A model generated the notes under the pieces. The model had not been told where the DNA came from and ran no database searches. It worked only from the letters and a program-made list of their open reading frames with translations. The position numbers and the translations under genes were made by a program. A stretch of DNA of 64,000 nucleotides from assembly GCF_005886805.2 (NCBI RefSeq), contig NZ_CP045430.1, positions 868,001 through 932,000 on the forward strand, given 5' to 3'. This DNA is from Pseudoalteromonas rubra. Its GTDB lineage: Bacteria; Pseudomonadota; Gammaproteobacteria; Enterobacterales; Alteromonadaceae. Below, piece after piece: positions 1 to 9,698 of the stretch (positions are counted from its first letter, which is position 1; the number at the start of each line of letters is the position of its first letter).

Positions 1-350
1 TTAATTTCTTTTTCTGAGTGGCCGTACTTACCTTTGAGGCTACGCACGTCGTGCACCAGGGTCAGCACTTTACTGTTTTTCAGTTTTGCGCCCCACAAGC
101 AGTAACCATAAAATTTGTTAAACGGATACTGCAGGCACACCGTGCTGCCGGACTTCAGTCTCAACAGCGCCCAACTCACGCCCAGTGCACTGATCAGCGT
201 ACCCAGTATTGAATTTGCAATCCAGGTCTGTTTAAAGCCGATATTTTGCCAACCGTTGTTCTGTAGAATGGTCTCACAGTCCATCTTTGCCTTACCGGCC
301 GCATCGAACTTAGAACGGTAGTTTCTTGCGATATAAACTTTACGACTCAT
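1..350 (-). CDS. Galactofuranosyltransferase-like glycosyltransferase, 3' part outside window
   Basis: The reading frame starts with ATG at 350 and is open to the window edge, so about 116 N-terminal residues are visible. The start reads MSRKVYIARNYRSKFD and a conserved-looking segment LVHDVRSLKGKYG lies near residues 100-112. This resembles the N-terminal half of WbbI/GlfT-type glycosyltransferases, which move galactofuranose from UDP-Galf onto a surface polysaccharide at the inner face of the membrane. The start lies 4 bases after the glf stop, so the two are almost certainly one operon, and glf supplies the donor sugar. The acceptor cannot be read from the sequence. The family call rests on N-terminal similarity from memory and on the glf neighbour. 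Confidence 0.6.
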   Translation of the reverse strand, partial: MSRKVYIARNYRSKFDAAGKAKMDCETILQNNGWQNIGFKQTWIANSILGTLISALGVSWALLRLKSGSTVCLQYPFNKFYGYCLWGAKLKNSKVLTLVHDVRSLKGKYGHSEKEI

Positions 351-354
351 GATG

Positions 355-1473
355 TTATGCCAATTCCTTGCCGGTTAATGCCAGTGCTGCTTCTATGGTG
401 TCGTCCATATCATAGTATTTGTAGTCGGCAAGACGACCACCAAAAATAAACTTATCAGCGTAAGGGGCTGTTTTTGCCAACTCCTGATAGCGTGCTAACA
501 GCGCATTATTGGTTTCGTCGTTAATGGGGTAATAAGGTTCGTTGTCTTTACTAAACTCATGCGGGTATTCTTTAGTAACAACGGTTTTTTCCTGTGTTCC
601 AAATTCAAAATGCTTATGCTCCAGAATACGCGTATAAGGCACATCGCGCTCTGTGTAGTTCACCACAGCATTGCCCTGATAGTTTTCCTCATCCAGCACT
701 TGCGTTTCAAAATGCAGGCTGCGATATTCTAACTTGCCAAACTGACAACCAAAGAACTCATCAATTTTACCTGTATACAGCACTTTATCTGCCAGCTTGT
801 TGAGGTTTTCAGCATCTTCAAAGTAGTTCACGCCAGTTCTGACTTCCACACCTTCAAACAAAGCATCAGTCAGGGCATTGTAACCGCCGATAGGGATCCC
901 CTGATAACGGTCATTAAAGTAGTTGTTGTCGAAAGTGAACCTGAACGGCAGACGTTTGATGATAAATGCCGGGATCTCAGTGGCCGGTCGACCCCATTGC
1001 TTTTCGGTATACCCTTTAATGAGCTTTTCGTACAGATCGCGTCCACCCAGATATAATGCCTGCTCTTCCAGATTTTGTGGAGTCAGATCAGCATAAGGCG
1101 CACGCGCTTCAGCGATTTTCTCTTTTGCCTGCTGGGGTGTAGTCACGCCCCACAGCTGATAAAAGGTATTCATATTAAAAGGCAGGTTATAAAGCTTGTC
1201 TTCGTGTCTGGCAACCGGCGAGTTGACATAGTGATTGAATGTCACATAACGATTTACGTAATCCCACACCTGCTGATTGCTGGTATGAAAAATATGCGCA
1301 CCGTACTTGTGCACGTTAATCCCTTCAACCTGTTCACAGTAGATATTACCACCGGTATGGTCGCGCTTATCTATCACCAGGACTTTTTTGCCCTGATCAG
1401 TTGCTTCTCTAGCGAATACAGCACCAAACAGGCCTGCACCGACAATCAAGTAATCGTATTGAGCTTCATTCAT
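355..1473 (-). CDS. glf: UDP-galactopyranose mutase
   Basis: Flavoenzyme that interconverts UDP-galactopyranose and UDP-galactofuranose in the cytoplasm, feeding galactofuranose into surface glycans. The N-terminus has the FAD-binding dinucleotide fold (YDYLIVGAGLFGAVFA), followed by the family signatures GGNIYCEQVEGINVHKYGAH and the C-terminal FGGRLADYKYYDMDD segment. From the ATG at 1473 it is 372 aa, near the usual ~370-390. An in-frame ATG at 1500 adds nine residues, but the 1473 start has AAAGG nine bases upstream and places the Rossmann motif at the usual distance from the N-terminus, so I prefer it. It lies directly upstream of a galactofuranosyltransferase-like gene. Confidence 0.95.
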   Translation of the reverse strand: MNEAQYDYLIVGAGLFGAVFAREATDQGKKVLVIDKRDHTGGNIYCEQVEGINVHKYGAHIFHTSNQQVWDYVNRYVTFNHYVNSPVARHEDKLYNLPFNMNTFYQLWGVTTPQQAKEKIAEARAPYADLTPQNLEEQALYLGGRDLYEKLIKGYTEKQWGRPATEIPAFIIKRLPFRFTFDNNYFNDRYQGIPIGGYNALTDALFEGVEVRTGVNYFEDAENLNKLADKVLYTGKIDEFFGCQFGKLEYRSLHFETQVLDEENYQGNAVVNYTERDVPYTRILEHKHFEFGTQEKTVVTKEYPHEFSKDNEPYYPINDETNNALLARYQELAKTAPYADKFIFGGRLADYKYYDMDDTIEAALALTGKELA

Positions 1474-1751
1474 TAAAATTTGCCTTTGTGAATCGTTCAT
1501 GGCTCTATCGTAAGCGCAAAACTATATCAGAAAAAGTGAAGAAATGATTATTCATCATGGTGTAAAGTAACAAATTAGTGCCCAATACATATGCAACTTA
1601 ACCTTTTTGACACATCCCGGATGCAAGCGAAAAAGACAAGTAATTTTTTGTTATCCAGTAGCAGAGTAGATAAACAGTATTTCCCCATAAATCGGCTTGT
1701 TAAACAAACGTTCCACACGTTCATTTTGATTAAGGAAAAAAATAGACCTGC

Positions 1752-2177
1752 TTAACGCATACTTTGTATGCCTGACCTTTGACGATCAAGGATGCATTTA
1801 TCCATACCAGCTGCCATCAGGATCCCCAGCGCATAACACGCCAGATCACTGACTTTAAAGCCAAAGCCCAGCACCAGTGCGCCGAGGCGTGTATGACGGA
1901 TATCGTTAAGCCACTGCGCCTGATATAGCTGAGAAAATTCAATCGAAAAGGCAAACCCAACAGCCAGCAAAGCAACCACAGTGGTGCGTACAGCTGGCCT
2001 CACGCAGCAACATAGCCAGAAAACCATCATTGCCCACAAGGTATCACCGGCATACAGAGAGAGCAGCCTGGGCAACTCAATGAGCGAGGACCTGCTGAGC
2101 AGGCCGAGCAATATCGTGACTAAGGCTAAGCCTGGATACAAAATAAGACTACGTCTGATAACAACCATAGATGCCAT
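1752..2177 (-). CDS. DUF2809 family membrane protein
   Basis: 141 aa, very hydrophobic, with about four membrane segments. It carries the signatures I associate with DUF2809: GLLSRSS near the N-terminus, YAGDTLWAMMVFW in the middle, and EFSQLYQAQWLNDIRHT followed by LGFGFKVSDLACY toward the C-terminus. The start at 2177 has a GGAAGAGG stretch just upstream; the next ATG (2168) has no ribosome site. The family has no assigned function that I know of. It stands alone between glf and a secreted glucanase on the other strand, so the neighbours give no functional hint. Confidence 0.8.
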   Translation of the reverse strand: MASMVVIRRSLILYPGLALVTILLGLLSRSSLIELPRLLSLYAGDTLWAMMVFWLCCCVRPAVRTTVVALLAVGFAFSIEFSQLYQAQWLNDIRHTRLGALVLGFGFKVSDLACYALGILMAAGMDKCILDRQRSGIQSMR

Positions 2178-2235
2178 ACCTCTTCCAACAATATACGCTA
2201 GTGCGCTTCATGCGCTGTTAACTCGCTAAAGTCGC

Positions 2236-2349
2236 TCATAGTCCAAAACGACCACCGAGTTCAATATGGGTATAACTTATCGCTAGTTCTTCGAGTAACC
2301 CGAGCAGTTTCTGGACGTTAAATGACGTCATTCGGCCATCCAGTGCCAT
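2236..2349 (-). pseudogene. Remnant of a glutathione S-transferase gene (N-terminus only)
   Basis: A 37-codon minus-strand frame starts at 2349 and stops at 2236. It reads MTSFNVQKLLGLLEELAISY followed by THIELGGRFGL. This matches the start of the thioredoxin-like domain of bacterial GSTs: a Ser/Asn catalytic loop, the first helix, then ELGG.FGG. The rest of the ~200-residue protein is absent; after the stop no frame continues the family pattern. I read it as a truncated, dead gene left in the spacer between the DUF2809 gene and the glucanase. Confidence 0.6.
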
Positions 2350-2656
2350 GGCAATTCCTTGTTTTTATTATTAAGAATGATGGATAAGAAACGCATTAGT
2401 TCCCACCATAGAACCATGTAGTAATATCAGAAAACGATTGAACTGACAAAGCCCCAAAATTACCGCCCGTACAGGCCTGCGAAATAGCTGATGACACAAT
2501 TCCATCCAATTACAATACTTAACGATCAAAATTAGACTAAAGTCTAAGCCGCTCCTCCCGTTTTTCCATTATGTTGGATAGGGCCTGTTGGCAATTTTAC
2601 TGGTTATTTCTCAAAAAGAACGTCAACAGAACCAACACATGTAAAGGAGCAATATT
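2350..2656. other. Intergenic region upstream of the glucanase gene
   Basis: About 300 bases without a gene. It contains an inverted repeat at 2532-2547 with arms TTAGACT and AGTCTAA, roughly 110 bases before the glucanase start, which could be an operator. A good ribosome site (AAGGAG, 2643-2648) ends the region. Nothing else is recognised. Confidence 0.4.
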
Positions 2657-3841
2657 ATGAATCTTAAGCACTTAGTCGCCATTTCACTCACAACCGGACT
2701 GGCAGTCAGTCAGGCTCATGCAGCAAGCTGTCAGGGGGTCAATACTTACCCCGACTGGACACAAACAGACTGGCAGGGCAATCCCAGCCACGCCAACACC
2801 AATGACAAAATGCAGCATCAGGGCAAACTTTATCGCGCAAACTGGTGGACCCGCTCAGAGCCTGGTAGCAGCTCAGCCTGGCAATATCTTGGCCGCTGCG
2901 ATACCAGAAGTCCAATCACACCGGTTGAACGTTATGGTAAACTCAGCGTATGCGGCACCGGGCTGTGCAGTGAGCAACAACAACAAATCCAGCTACGGGG
3001 CATGAGCAGTCATGGCCTGCAATGGTACGGGCTGAACAAATGTTTAACGGGTGCATCACTGGATGTGCTGGCACAGGACTGGCAAGCCGATATTGTCCGC
3101 CTCAGCCTGTACGTGCAAGAAGGCGGTTATGAAACTGATCCAGCCGGATTTACCCAACAGATGAACACGCTCATCGACATGGCAAGCCAACGTGGATTAT
3201 ATGTCCTGGTAGACTGGCACCAACTTAACCCGGGCGACCCGAACTATAACCTGGACCTGGCTAAACAGTTCTTTACCGACATAGTCACTGCCAATAAAAA
3301 CCGCAACAACGTGATTTACGACATCGCCAATGAGCCCAATAACGTCAGCTGGCCAGAAGTGCGTCATTACAGCGAGCAAATCATCCCGGTTATCCGGGCT
3401 ATCCAGCCCGATGCATTGATCCTGATCGGCACCCATGGCTGGTCTACGTTTGGCGCATCTACTGGTGGCAGTGTGCAGGAGGTACTGAACGATCCGGTAC
3501 CGTTCGACAACATCATGTACACTTTCCACTTCTACGCGGCATCACACAAAGACTATCACCGCTCTGTACTCGATCAGGCCTCTGATGTACTGCCCGTTTT
3601 TGTCAGTGAATGGGGCACTCAAAACTATGATGGCGATGGCCCGAATGATCCAATCAGCTCACAGAAATATATCGACCTGATGAAACGCAAAAAGATCAGC
3701 TGGACCAACTGGAACTATTCCGACGATTTCCGCAGCGGAGCAGTTTGGAAACGCAGTACCTGTAACACTCAGAACTTTGTCGACAGCCAGCTCAAAGAGG
3801 CCGGCACCTGGGTCAAAGGCTGGATCAGCGAAGGCAGATAA
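2657..3841 (+). CDS. Secreted CBM5/12-GH5 endo-beta-glucanase (cellulase-like)
   Basis: 394 aa. A signal peptide (about residues 1-22, ending SQAHA) targets it out of the cytoplasm. Residues ~24-82 form a carbohydrate-binding module 5/12, with aromatics in YRANWWTRSEPG and a closing Cys pair typical of chitin/cellulose-binding versions. Residues ~90-390 are a GH5 barrel: the acid/base Glu is E226 in DIANEPNN, the nucleophile E318 in FVSEWGTQ, with the histidines of the glycone site in VDWHQL and FHFYAAS. GH5 enzymes of this type hydrolyse beta-1,4-glucans. In marine Pseudoalteromonas cellulases I know, the CBM5 sits at the C-terminus; here it is N-terminal. Strong ribosome site AAGGAG. It appears monocistronic. 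Confidence 0.9.
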   Translation: MNLKHLVAISLTTGLAVSQAHAASCQGVNTYPDWTQTDWQGNPSHANTNDKMQHQGKLYRANWWTRSEPGSSSAWQYLGRCDTRSPITPVERYGKLSVCGTGLCSEQQQQIQLRGMSSHGLQWYGLNKCLTGASLDVLAQDWQADIVRLSLYVQEGGYETDPAGFTQQMNTLIDMASQRGLYVLVDWHQLNPGDPNYNLDLAKQFFTDIVTANKNRNNVIYDIANEPNNVSWPEVRHYSEQIIPVIRAIQPDALILIGTHGWSTFGASTGGSVQEVLNDPVPFDNIMYTFHFYAASHKDYHRSVLDQASDVLPVFVSEWGTQNYDGDGPNDPISSQKYIDLMKRKKISWTNWNYSDDFRSGAVWKRSTCNTQNFVDSQLKEAGTWVKGWISEGR

Positions 3842-3844
3842 TCA

Positions 3845-4151
3845 TTAGACCAACGCAAAGGGCGCGCAGGCCGTGCCCTGATGATATTTAAGCTGCCAGC
3901 GCCCCTGCACCAATACCCAAATGGAGCACCGTTGTGCAAATTCACTGGCTTCTCCATGCTGACCAACCAGTGCGGATTGATAACGCAACAGGTATACACC
4001 CATTGCCAGCTTGTCACAGCAGTAATTCTGCGCATGCACACGCAGCTGAATCGGCATGTAACAGACGCTCAACAGCCTCTCGGTTTTGCCGAATCTCATA
4101 CTGATGTAGCTCAGTTTCTTGTGCTATCAAAATATCCATTTTTGCGCTCAT
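3845..4151 (-). pseudogene. Decayed DUF4440/SnoaL-like gene with out-of-frame internal deletion
   Basis: Two minus-strand frames together look like one small NTF2-fold protein. From the ATG at 4151 the first frame reads MDILIAQETELHQYEIRQNR then EAVERLLHAD, the usual N-terminus of DUF4440 proteins, and soon hits a stop. A second frame continues with RVHAQNY, LLRYQSALVGQHGE, QRCSIWVLVQGRWQLKYHQG and TAC to the stop at 3845, the usual C-terminal half. The middle (about 25 residues of the family) is missing and the halves are in different frames, so an out-of-frame deletion is the simplest explanation. Functional translation is unlikely. Confidence 0.65.
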
Positions 4152-4245
4152 GAGTAATGTGCTGACCATACAGCAACCTGGTCCCACTAAAGTAACGCTG
4201 TAAGTGTTATTAAGTCAAAACCCAAGTTGCACAGCGCTCGGGCTC

Positions 4246-6534
4246 TCATCGGTGTTTGATAGGCTCGCCCCCTTTGAGGTGGCGTAAGAAATAATCCCAA
4301 CGCAGACGCACAAAATGCGGATGCTCATCGAGTACATGACCCATATTGGGGTAAATCATCAGGTCAAACTGCTTATCCGCTTTGATCAGTGCAGAGACCA
4401 GCTGCATGGTCGCAGCAGGATGTACATTGGTGTCCAACTCGCCGTGAGCCAATAACAGCTTCCCTTGCAGATGCTTTGCCCAGGTCAGGTTAGACTGCTC
4501 ATCCCACTCCGGTGTCACTGGATAACCCATCCAGATTTCGTTCCAGCCCGCTTTATCAACCCGGAAATCATGATTCCCCGACGCCGCGACACCGACCTTG
4601 AAGAAATCCGGATATTTAAACAAGGCATGCGCAGTATCATAACCACCTGCACTGAAACCAAAAATCCCAACCCGGTCACTGTCTATAAAAGCATGCCGTT
4701 GTGCCAACTGACGAATGGCCGCGACATGATCGTCCGCGCCCCCTCCGAGGTTCTTAAACGAATATTCATGGAATACCCGACCGCGTTTATTAGTGCCCCG
4801 TCCATCCATTTTGATCACCACAAACCCCAGCTCAGCCAGTGCATTAGCCTGGCGTGAATAGGTATTAAAAGATTTAGGCGTAAAGAAGTTGTGCGGTCCG
4901 GTATAAATGTCGTCAATAACTGGATAACGCTTGTTAGGGTCAAAGTTAGATGGTAAGTACATCAGGCCATAAAGCGACGTTTTACCGTCCGCAGCCAACA
5001 CCTCAAATGATTGTGGCGGACGCCAGCCTGTCGCCTGCAAAGCACTGATATCCGCCCGTTGAATTTCTCTTACTACTTTTCCCGTGCGGCTATCTCGCAG
5101 CACAGTCACAGGTGCTTGTGACGCCGTTGAATAGGTGTCAATCACATAGTTAAAATCGGGAGATAATCGCGTATCATGTTCAGCAGGCTCAGGCGTGAGC
5201 AGAGTCAGGTCGCTGCCATCCAGGTTAACCCGATATAAATGCCGAAAATACGGATCTCTGCCAGACTCTCGTCCGGATGCTTCAAAGTAAAGCTGCTTAC
5301 GCTCAGTATCCATGCCTCGGATCACCCGTATTGTCATCTCACCTTGCGTGATCGGATTCAATAATTCGCCGCTGCTGGCCTGGTACAAATACAGATGCTG
5401 ATAACCACTGCGTTGCGAGCTCCAGATAAAAGCATCCAGCTCCGGCAATGCCCAATACGTTTGCACCCAGGGATCAATATATTTGTCATCACGCTCTTCA
5501 ACCAAAGCCCGCACCTGAGCCGTGTGCGGATCCACTTCACGCATAAAGTACTGCCGATTACCCCGTCGACGATCATGATAGACATAGCGACCATTGTCTT
5601 GCCACCAGCCCCACAATGCGCTGCCATAGTAAGTCTGCATCACAGGCGGAGCATCCAGCTTGATGGCATTTTTCTTATCGGTGTCCACCAGCACCAGGCT
5701 GGCTTGTGGTAAAGTCTCCTGCCCGGCTGAAGGATAGTAATAACGTACCGTTTTCGGTCTCAGGCTCGCTTCATGATCAGACTGAACCAGGGTGTATAAG
5801 TCAGTGCCACTGCGATCCAGCTGATAGGTGATCAGATAGCGGCTATCTTTGGACCACGTCAGTGAGGCGCCTTCACGCTGATAGTCTGTGCCTGCCTTAA
5901 AGCTGCGCGCCGGATTCGGGTGCGTTGCAGCATAAGGGCGCTTCTCAGTGCCATCCTGAGTGAGTACAGTGCGTTCCCCCGAATGCTTATTGGCCAAAAT
6001 CAGATTGTGATTTTCAACCACCACTTGCCACCGCCCATCAGGTGAGGCACCTTGCTCTGATTCTTCGGTCTGTACGCGCGTTCGATGATCACAGGTATAT
6101 GCAGGCATAGTGCAGGACCATTGAGTCTGTTCAATATTGAACCCTAACCGGGACCCGCTCAGTGTAATTTGCTCAAATGGCAATCGCGCTGCTGACACCT
6201 CTGTCAGACCCTCTGCGCGCAACACATCCGCAATTTTCTGATGATCAAACGCCGCAGACTGTGTGTTCTTGTTCGGGTCAACCAGCAAAAAGCGGTGACC
6301 ATGGCCATGCTGCTGAACAAACCAAAACCGACTCCCCCCATCCAGCCAGTTTGCGGTCAATTTATCGTTTTTGACTAAAGGGGCGAGATTTTGCGGCAAG
6401 AATTGTTCAGCCCGAAGATAGAGCTTCTGACTATCGCTTTGTTGCTCTGCCTGCGATTCCCTGACGGGAAGGCTCTGACAGGCTGTCAGTATCAGGCTAG
6501 AGCTGAATAATAGTGCTAGTGTGCGCTGCAACAT
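4246..6534 (-). CDS. S9 family (DPP IV-like) prolyl oligopeptidase, lipoprotein
   Basis: Secreted serine peptidase that probably cleaves dipeptides or acyl-peptides from oligopeptides at the cell surface or periplasm. The start at 6534 (762 aa) is chosen over 6573 because AGGAG lies nine bases upstream and the protein then begins with a lipoprotein signal, MLQRTLALLF to LTACQ with the lipobox Cys. Residues ~40-480 form the DPP IV-type beta-propeller; the C-terminal ~260 residues are the alpha/beta hydrolase. The catalytic Ser lies in GFSAGGY (about residue 628), the Asp in HGELDTNVH and the His in NMGHVLDEH. It follows a TonB-dependent receptor gene on the same strand, a common pairing for peptide uptake and degradation, but an intrinsic terminator lies between them. 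Confidence 0.9.
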   Translation of the reverse strand: MLQRTLALLFSSSLILTACQSLPVRESQAEQQSDSQKLYLRAEQFLPQNLAPLVKNDKLTANWLDGGSRFWFVQQHGHGHRFLLVDPNKNTQSAAFDHQKIADVLRAEGLTEVSAARLPFEQITLSGSRLGFNIEQTQWSCTMPAYTCDHRTRVQTEESEQGASPDGRWQVVVENHNLILANKHSGERTVLTQDGTEKRPYAATHPNPARSFKAGTDYQREGASLTWSKDSRYLITYQLDRSGTDLYTLVQSDHEASLRPKTVRYYYPSAGQETLPQASLVLVDTDKKNAIKLDAPPVMQTYYGSALWGWWQDNGRYVYHDRRRGNRQYFMREVDPHTAQVRALVEERDDKYIDPWVQTYWALPELDAFIWSSQRSGYQHLYLYQASSGELLNPITQGEMTIRVIRGMDTERKQLYFEASGRESGRDPYFRHLYRVNLDGSDLTLLTPEPAEHDTRLSPDFNYVIDTYSTASQAPVTVLRDSRTGKVVREIQRADISALQATGWRPPQSFEVLAADGKTSLYGLMYLPSNFDPNKRYPVIDDIYTGPHNFFTPKSFNTYSRQANALAELGFVVIKMDGRGTNKRGRVFHEYSFKNLGGGADDHVAAIRQLAQRHAFIDSDRVGIFGFSAGGYDTAHALFKYPDFFKVGVAASGNHDFRVDKAGWNEIWMGYPVTPEWDEQSNLTWAKHLQGKLLLAHGELDTNVHPAATMQLVSALIKADKQFDLMIYPNMGHVLDEHPHFVRLRWDYFLRHLKGGEPIKHR

Positions 6535-6551
6535 AAAACGGTCTCCTAAAC

Positions 6552-6587
6552 TAAAAAAGCCCACTGCGCGCAATGCGCAAGTGGGCT
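6552..6587 (-). terminator. Intrinsic terminator/attenuator between receptor and peptidase
   Basis: Arms at 6558-6565 and 6580-6587 (AGCCCACT/AGTGGGCT) with an inner GCGC stem; on the minus strand the hairpin is followed by six T. It lies after the receptor stop and only 18 bases before the peptidase start, so it could set the ratio of the two products by partial read-through. Confidence 0.8.
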
Positions 6588-6602
6588 GGGGGAAATAAGG
6601 GC

Positions 6603-9407
6603 TCAGAAACGAACTTTAGCCTGTAAGAAATACTCCATACCAACCGGGTTGTACTTATTGATATCGGCGAATGGCCACCACTTTTCAGATTCATGCTGAT
6701 GCGGCTTTTTGTCGAACAAATTGACCACACTCAGAGACAAACTAATGTCTTCAGTGACATCGTAGCCCGCTTTCAGGTTCATTGTAGTCCAGGCAGGATA
6801 GCGCTCTGGCTGCTCTGCGTCCTCAACAGGCGACGTACCTAAACGATTAATGAACAAAGAGGCTGAGACCGCTTCTTTATGCCAGCCCAGTGTCAGATTG
6901 GTTTTGGTCCGGAAGGTGTTATTCCATGGCAAATCTCGGATGTCCTCCACCTCATCTTCAGGCAGGAATCGGAACGGTGATTCAAAGATATGGCTGTAGT
7001 CGAGCTTAGCTTTGAAAGTACCAAATTCATGAGTGTCGATTTTATAGCTGGTGCTGAAATCAACACCGGTTTGCTGCCGGAAACCTATGTTATAGGGTAT
7101 GGTCGACACGCTGGTGACCCCGTTCTTTGGACCGCCTCGCTGAACGCGCGACAGGGCATCCTGGCACTTCGGGGAGTTTTTATCTATGTTGCTATCAAAC
7201 TGACCAAAACCCAGCAAACATTCCGCCTCATAACGGAACAAACCATCCATAGTCATCACGCCAATCTGGTTTTCCAGGTGAAGCTTGTAAAAATCCAGGG
7301 TCATTGACCAGTTATCGGTGATATCTGCCACCATGCCAATGCTGGCACTGTAACCCGTTTCTTCTTTAAGCGATAAGTCACCTTCTGTGTATCTGCGAAC
7401 GCTACCTGAACCGTAATCTTCAGAGCAGAACTTCCACCCCTGTCCAGCCGTCAGCCCTTCTTTAGTTGCACACTCATAAAAATCAGTGCCCGATGCGAAA
7501 GACGAACTGCGCTCAGCATTCATCACGTGCATATCCGGCGCACGGAAACTTGTTGCATAGTTTGTGCGTAACATCAACTCTTCCATAGGCCGCCAGGTCA
7601 GTCCAAACTGATAAGTGGCAGCACCATTTACATCGGATTTATCGTCATAATGGTCATAACGTGCAGCCAGTGTTGCATCCAGTTTGCCAGCACCGCTGCT
7701 TTCATCCAGCAACGGGATAGCCAGCTCAAACCCAATTGCGTAATGGTCACGATCCCCTTTACCCCGGATCCCACTCCAACCGTAAATATCCCCATCTACT
7801 GTTGGCTGATCGGTGATAAATTCATAGCTTTCCTGAATAATTTCGGCCACAGTTGCGAACTGCAAAGGCCCGCTATCCAGCTCCATCAGGGTACCCGACA
7901 ACTCGAACGCCAGGTTATACATGGAAGAATCCCCCTTACCAACTGAGGTGTGCGTAACATCATTGAACATGTCTGGCGTCAGCTCACCGAGAATATCGAA
8001 ATTTTTCGGGGTGTAGTCGCTGTTAAGCTGGCTTGCGTTAACCGTTACCCAGCGGCTGCCTTCCCAGGGTTGATCCCAGTCTTTGCCTTTTTCGCCGAAA
8101 ATTTTCGCCAGCATCTTTTGATCATCAAAACGTACGACACTGTCTTCATAGTCATACTGACCGCCAGAAAAGCTCACGCTGTAATCATATTCACCCGCAA
8201 TCACACCGCGGATCCCGGTGATGAAAGTCAGTGATGTTTCATCAAAGACCTGATTAGACGTGGGTACTTCATGACTTCTGAAAGTGCGATAAAAATGACG
8301 GCTGCCCAGCCAGGAATCCCCATCGGCTAACTCACCTCGCACGTCATAGTCAGCTTTGAAGCTATATCGATAGATCCCTGCCTCCCCCTCGGATTTCATG
8401 GCAATGATATCCGCATACAAGGCTGTGTCGGCATTCAAATCATGGTCCAGGTGCAAAAACATAGAGCTGCGGTCCCTGTCATTCCTGACGGTGTAAGTGT
8501 TATAGGTATTATCACCACAATAATGGGGTGTATCCGTGTCGGAGTCATTTTGTTTGAACGGCGTGCGATTGGCGTTGTACACTGCTTCATATCCGACTGC
8601 AGCACACTTATCTTCAATGTCGATTAGCATGTAAGGATCCGGCTGATATCGCGCCCAGTAAGACATAACCTGAGTTAGGCCATGGCGAGTTTCATCCGGG
8701 CCATCAGTCGGCTCATCAAACCAGTCTCGGTCATCACCATGAATGGGTTTGCGTTGGTCAAGTTCCAGTCCCAGGGTAAAGTTGGTATCACCAAAAGACC
8801 CGCCAGTCGTAAAGCTCAACTTATTTGAAGCACCGCCTCCATCTTTGGTATCACCTCGACGATACGTTAAGGTGGATTCATCAACATCATCTTTTAAAAT
8901 CACATTGACCACCCCGGTCACCGCATCCGAACCATAAATAGCAGAGGCGCCACCGCTGAGAATTTCAATCCGCTTGACCGCATCGCTGGGGATCGTAGCC
9001 AAATTTGTGACGTTGCCACTCACGGTGCCTGAGGGTTTAGGTAATACCGGAATACGGCGACCATTGATTAACACCAGGGAATATGAGGAGCCAAATCCCC
9101 GTAAATTGAGCGCCTGGGCATTGGCATTGAAGTTATTAGAGTTTGCTTCACCTATAAAAATACCACTGTTTGACGAAATTGCGCTCAGCGCATCAAAGAC
9201 ATTGGCATGACCCTGCATCTGAATGTCTTCGGCCGTAATGGTTACCAAAGGAGAGGCCCCTTCGAGATCTGCACGCTTTATCCGTGAGCCTGTTACTTCA
9301 ACCACATCCATGTCCTGATTTTCAGATGCTTGCTGCTCGGCATAAACCGGAACAGCACAACTCATAGAAACGCACAGCGCCACCGCTGACTTACGAAAAT
9401 TTAACAT
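6603..9407 (-). CDS. TonB-dependent outer-membrane receptor
   Basis: 934 aa. Signal peptide to about residue 23 (VPVYA), then a plug domain with VVEVTGSRIKRADLEGASPL, the LRGFG loop and the INGRRI and SGGASAIYGSDAVTGVVNVI signatures (to about residue 170). The rest is a 22-strand barrel ending in aromatic-terminated YFLQAKVRF, with a conserved FDKKPH turn near the C-terminus. Such receptors import large nutrients (siderophores, peptides, oligosaccharides) with TonB energy. The RIKR/PLVTIT plug style is that of the large-substrate receptors common in marine Alteromonadales. The S9 peptidase downstream suggests a peptide substrate, but that is inference. Ribosome site AGGAAA upstream of 9407. 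Confidence 0.93.
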   Translation of the reverse strand: MLNFRKSAVALCVSMSCAVPVYAEQQASENQDMDVVEVTGSRIKRADLEGASPLVTITAEDIQMQGHANVFDALSAISSNSGIFIGEANSNNFNANAQALNLRGFGSSYSLVLINGRRIPVLPKPSGTVSGNVTNLATIPSDAVKRIEILSGGASAIYGSDAVTGVVNVILKDDVDESTLTYRRGDTKDGGGASNKLSFTTGGSFGDTNFTLGLELDQRKPIHGDDRDWFDEPTDGPDETRHGLTQVMSYWARYQPDPYMLIDIEDKCAAVGYEAVYNANRTPFKQNDSDTDTPHYCGDNTYNTYTVRNDRDRSSMFLHLDHDLNADTALYADIIAMKSEGEAGIYRYSFKADYDVRGELADGDSWLGSRHFYRTFRSHEVPTSNQVFDETSLTFITGIRGVIAGEYDYSVSFSGGQYDYEDSVVRFDDQKMLAKIFGEKGKDWDQPWEGSRWVTVNASQLNSDYTPKNFDILGELTPDMFNDVTHTSVGKGDSSMYNLAFELSGTLMELDSGPLQFATVAEIIQESYEFITDQPTVDGDIYGWSGIRGKGDRDHYAIGFELAIPLLDESSGAGKLDATLAARYDHYDDKSDVNGAATYQFGLTWRPMEELMLRTNYATSFRAPDMHVMNAERSSSFASGTDFYECATKEGLTAGQGWKFCSEDYGSGSVRRYTEGDLSLKEETGYSASIGMVADITDNWSMTLDFYKLHLENQIGVMTMDGLFRYEAECLLGFGQFDSNIDKNSPKCQDALSRVQRGGPKNGVTSVSTIPYNIGFRQQTGVDFSTSYKIDTHEFGTFKAKLDYSHIFESPFRFLPEDEVEDIRDLPWNNTFRTKTNLTLGWHKEAVSASLFINRLGTSPVEDAEQPERYPAWTTMNLKAGYDVTEDISLSLSVVNLFDKKPHQHESEKWWPFADINKYNPVGMEYFLQAKVRF

Positions 9408-9698
9408 ACCGAATTTCCTGTTGTTATTTATTGCTTTTTATTGAAGATCGGTACGACTATAGCTCAACGATAAATTGCATACAATATTTAATATCCAATT
9501 ATGAAAAATGTCATTTTTATCCATTTCAGTGACCGAAGTGTCACCAAACCTCTTCGGCCAGGACAAATGGTCTGCATTCTTCCAGCCAGATAAAGGGGAA
9601 AATCAAGTTTGTTACACGAGGCAATGGCTTATCAAGCCAGCCATACACAAACGTCTGACTGGCATAAAATTGAGCAGGCAAGGAAACCGGACAATGTG

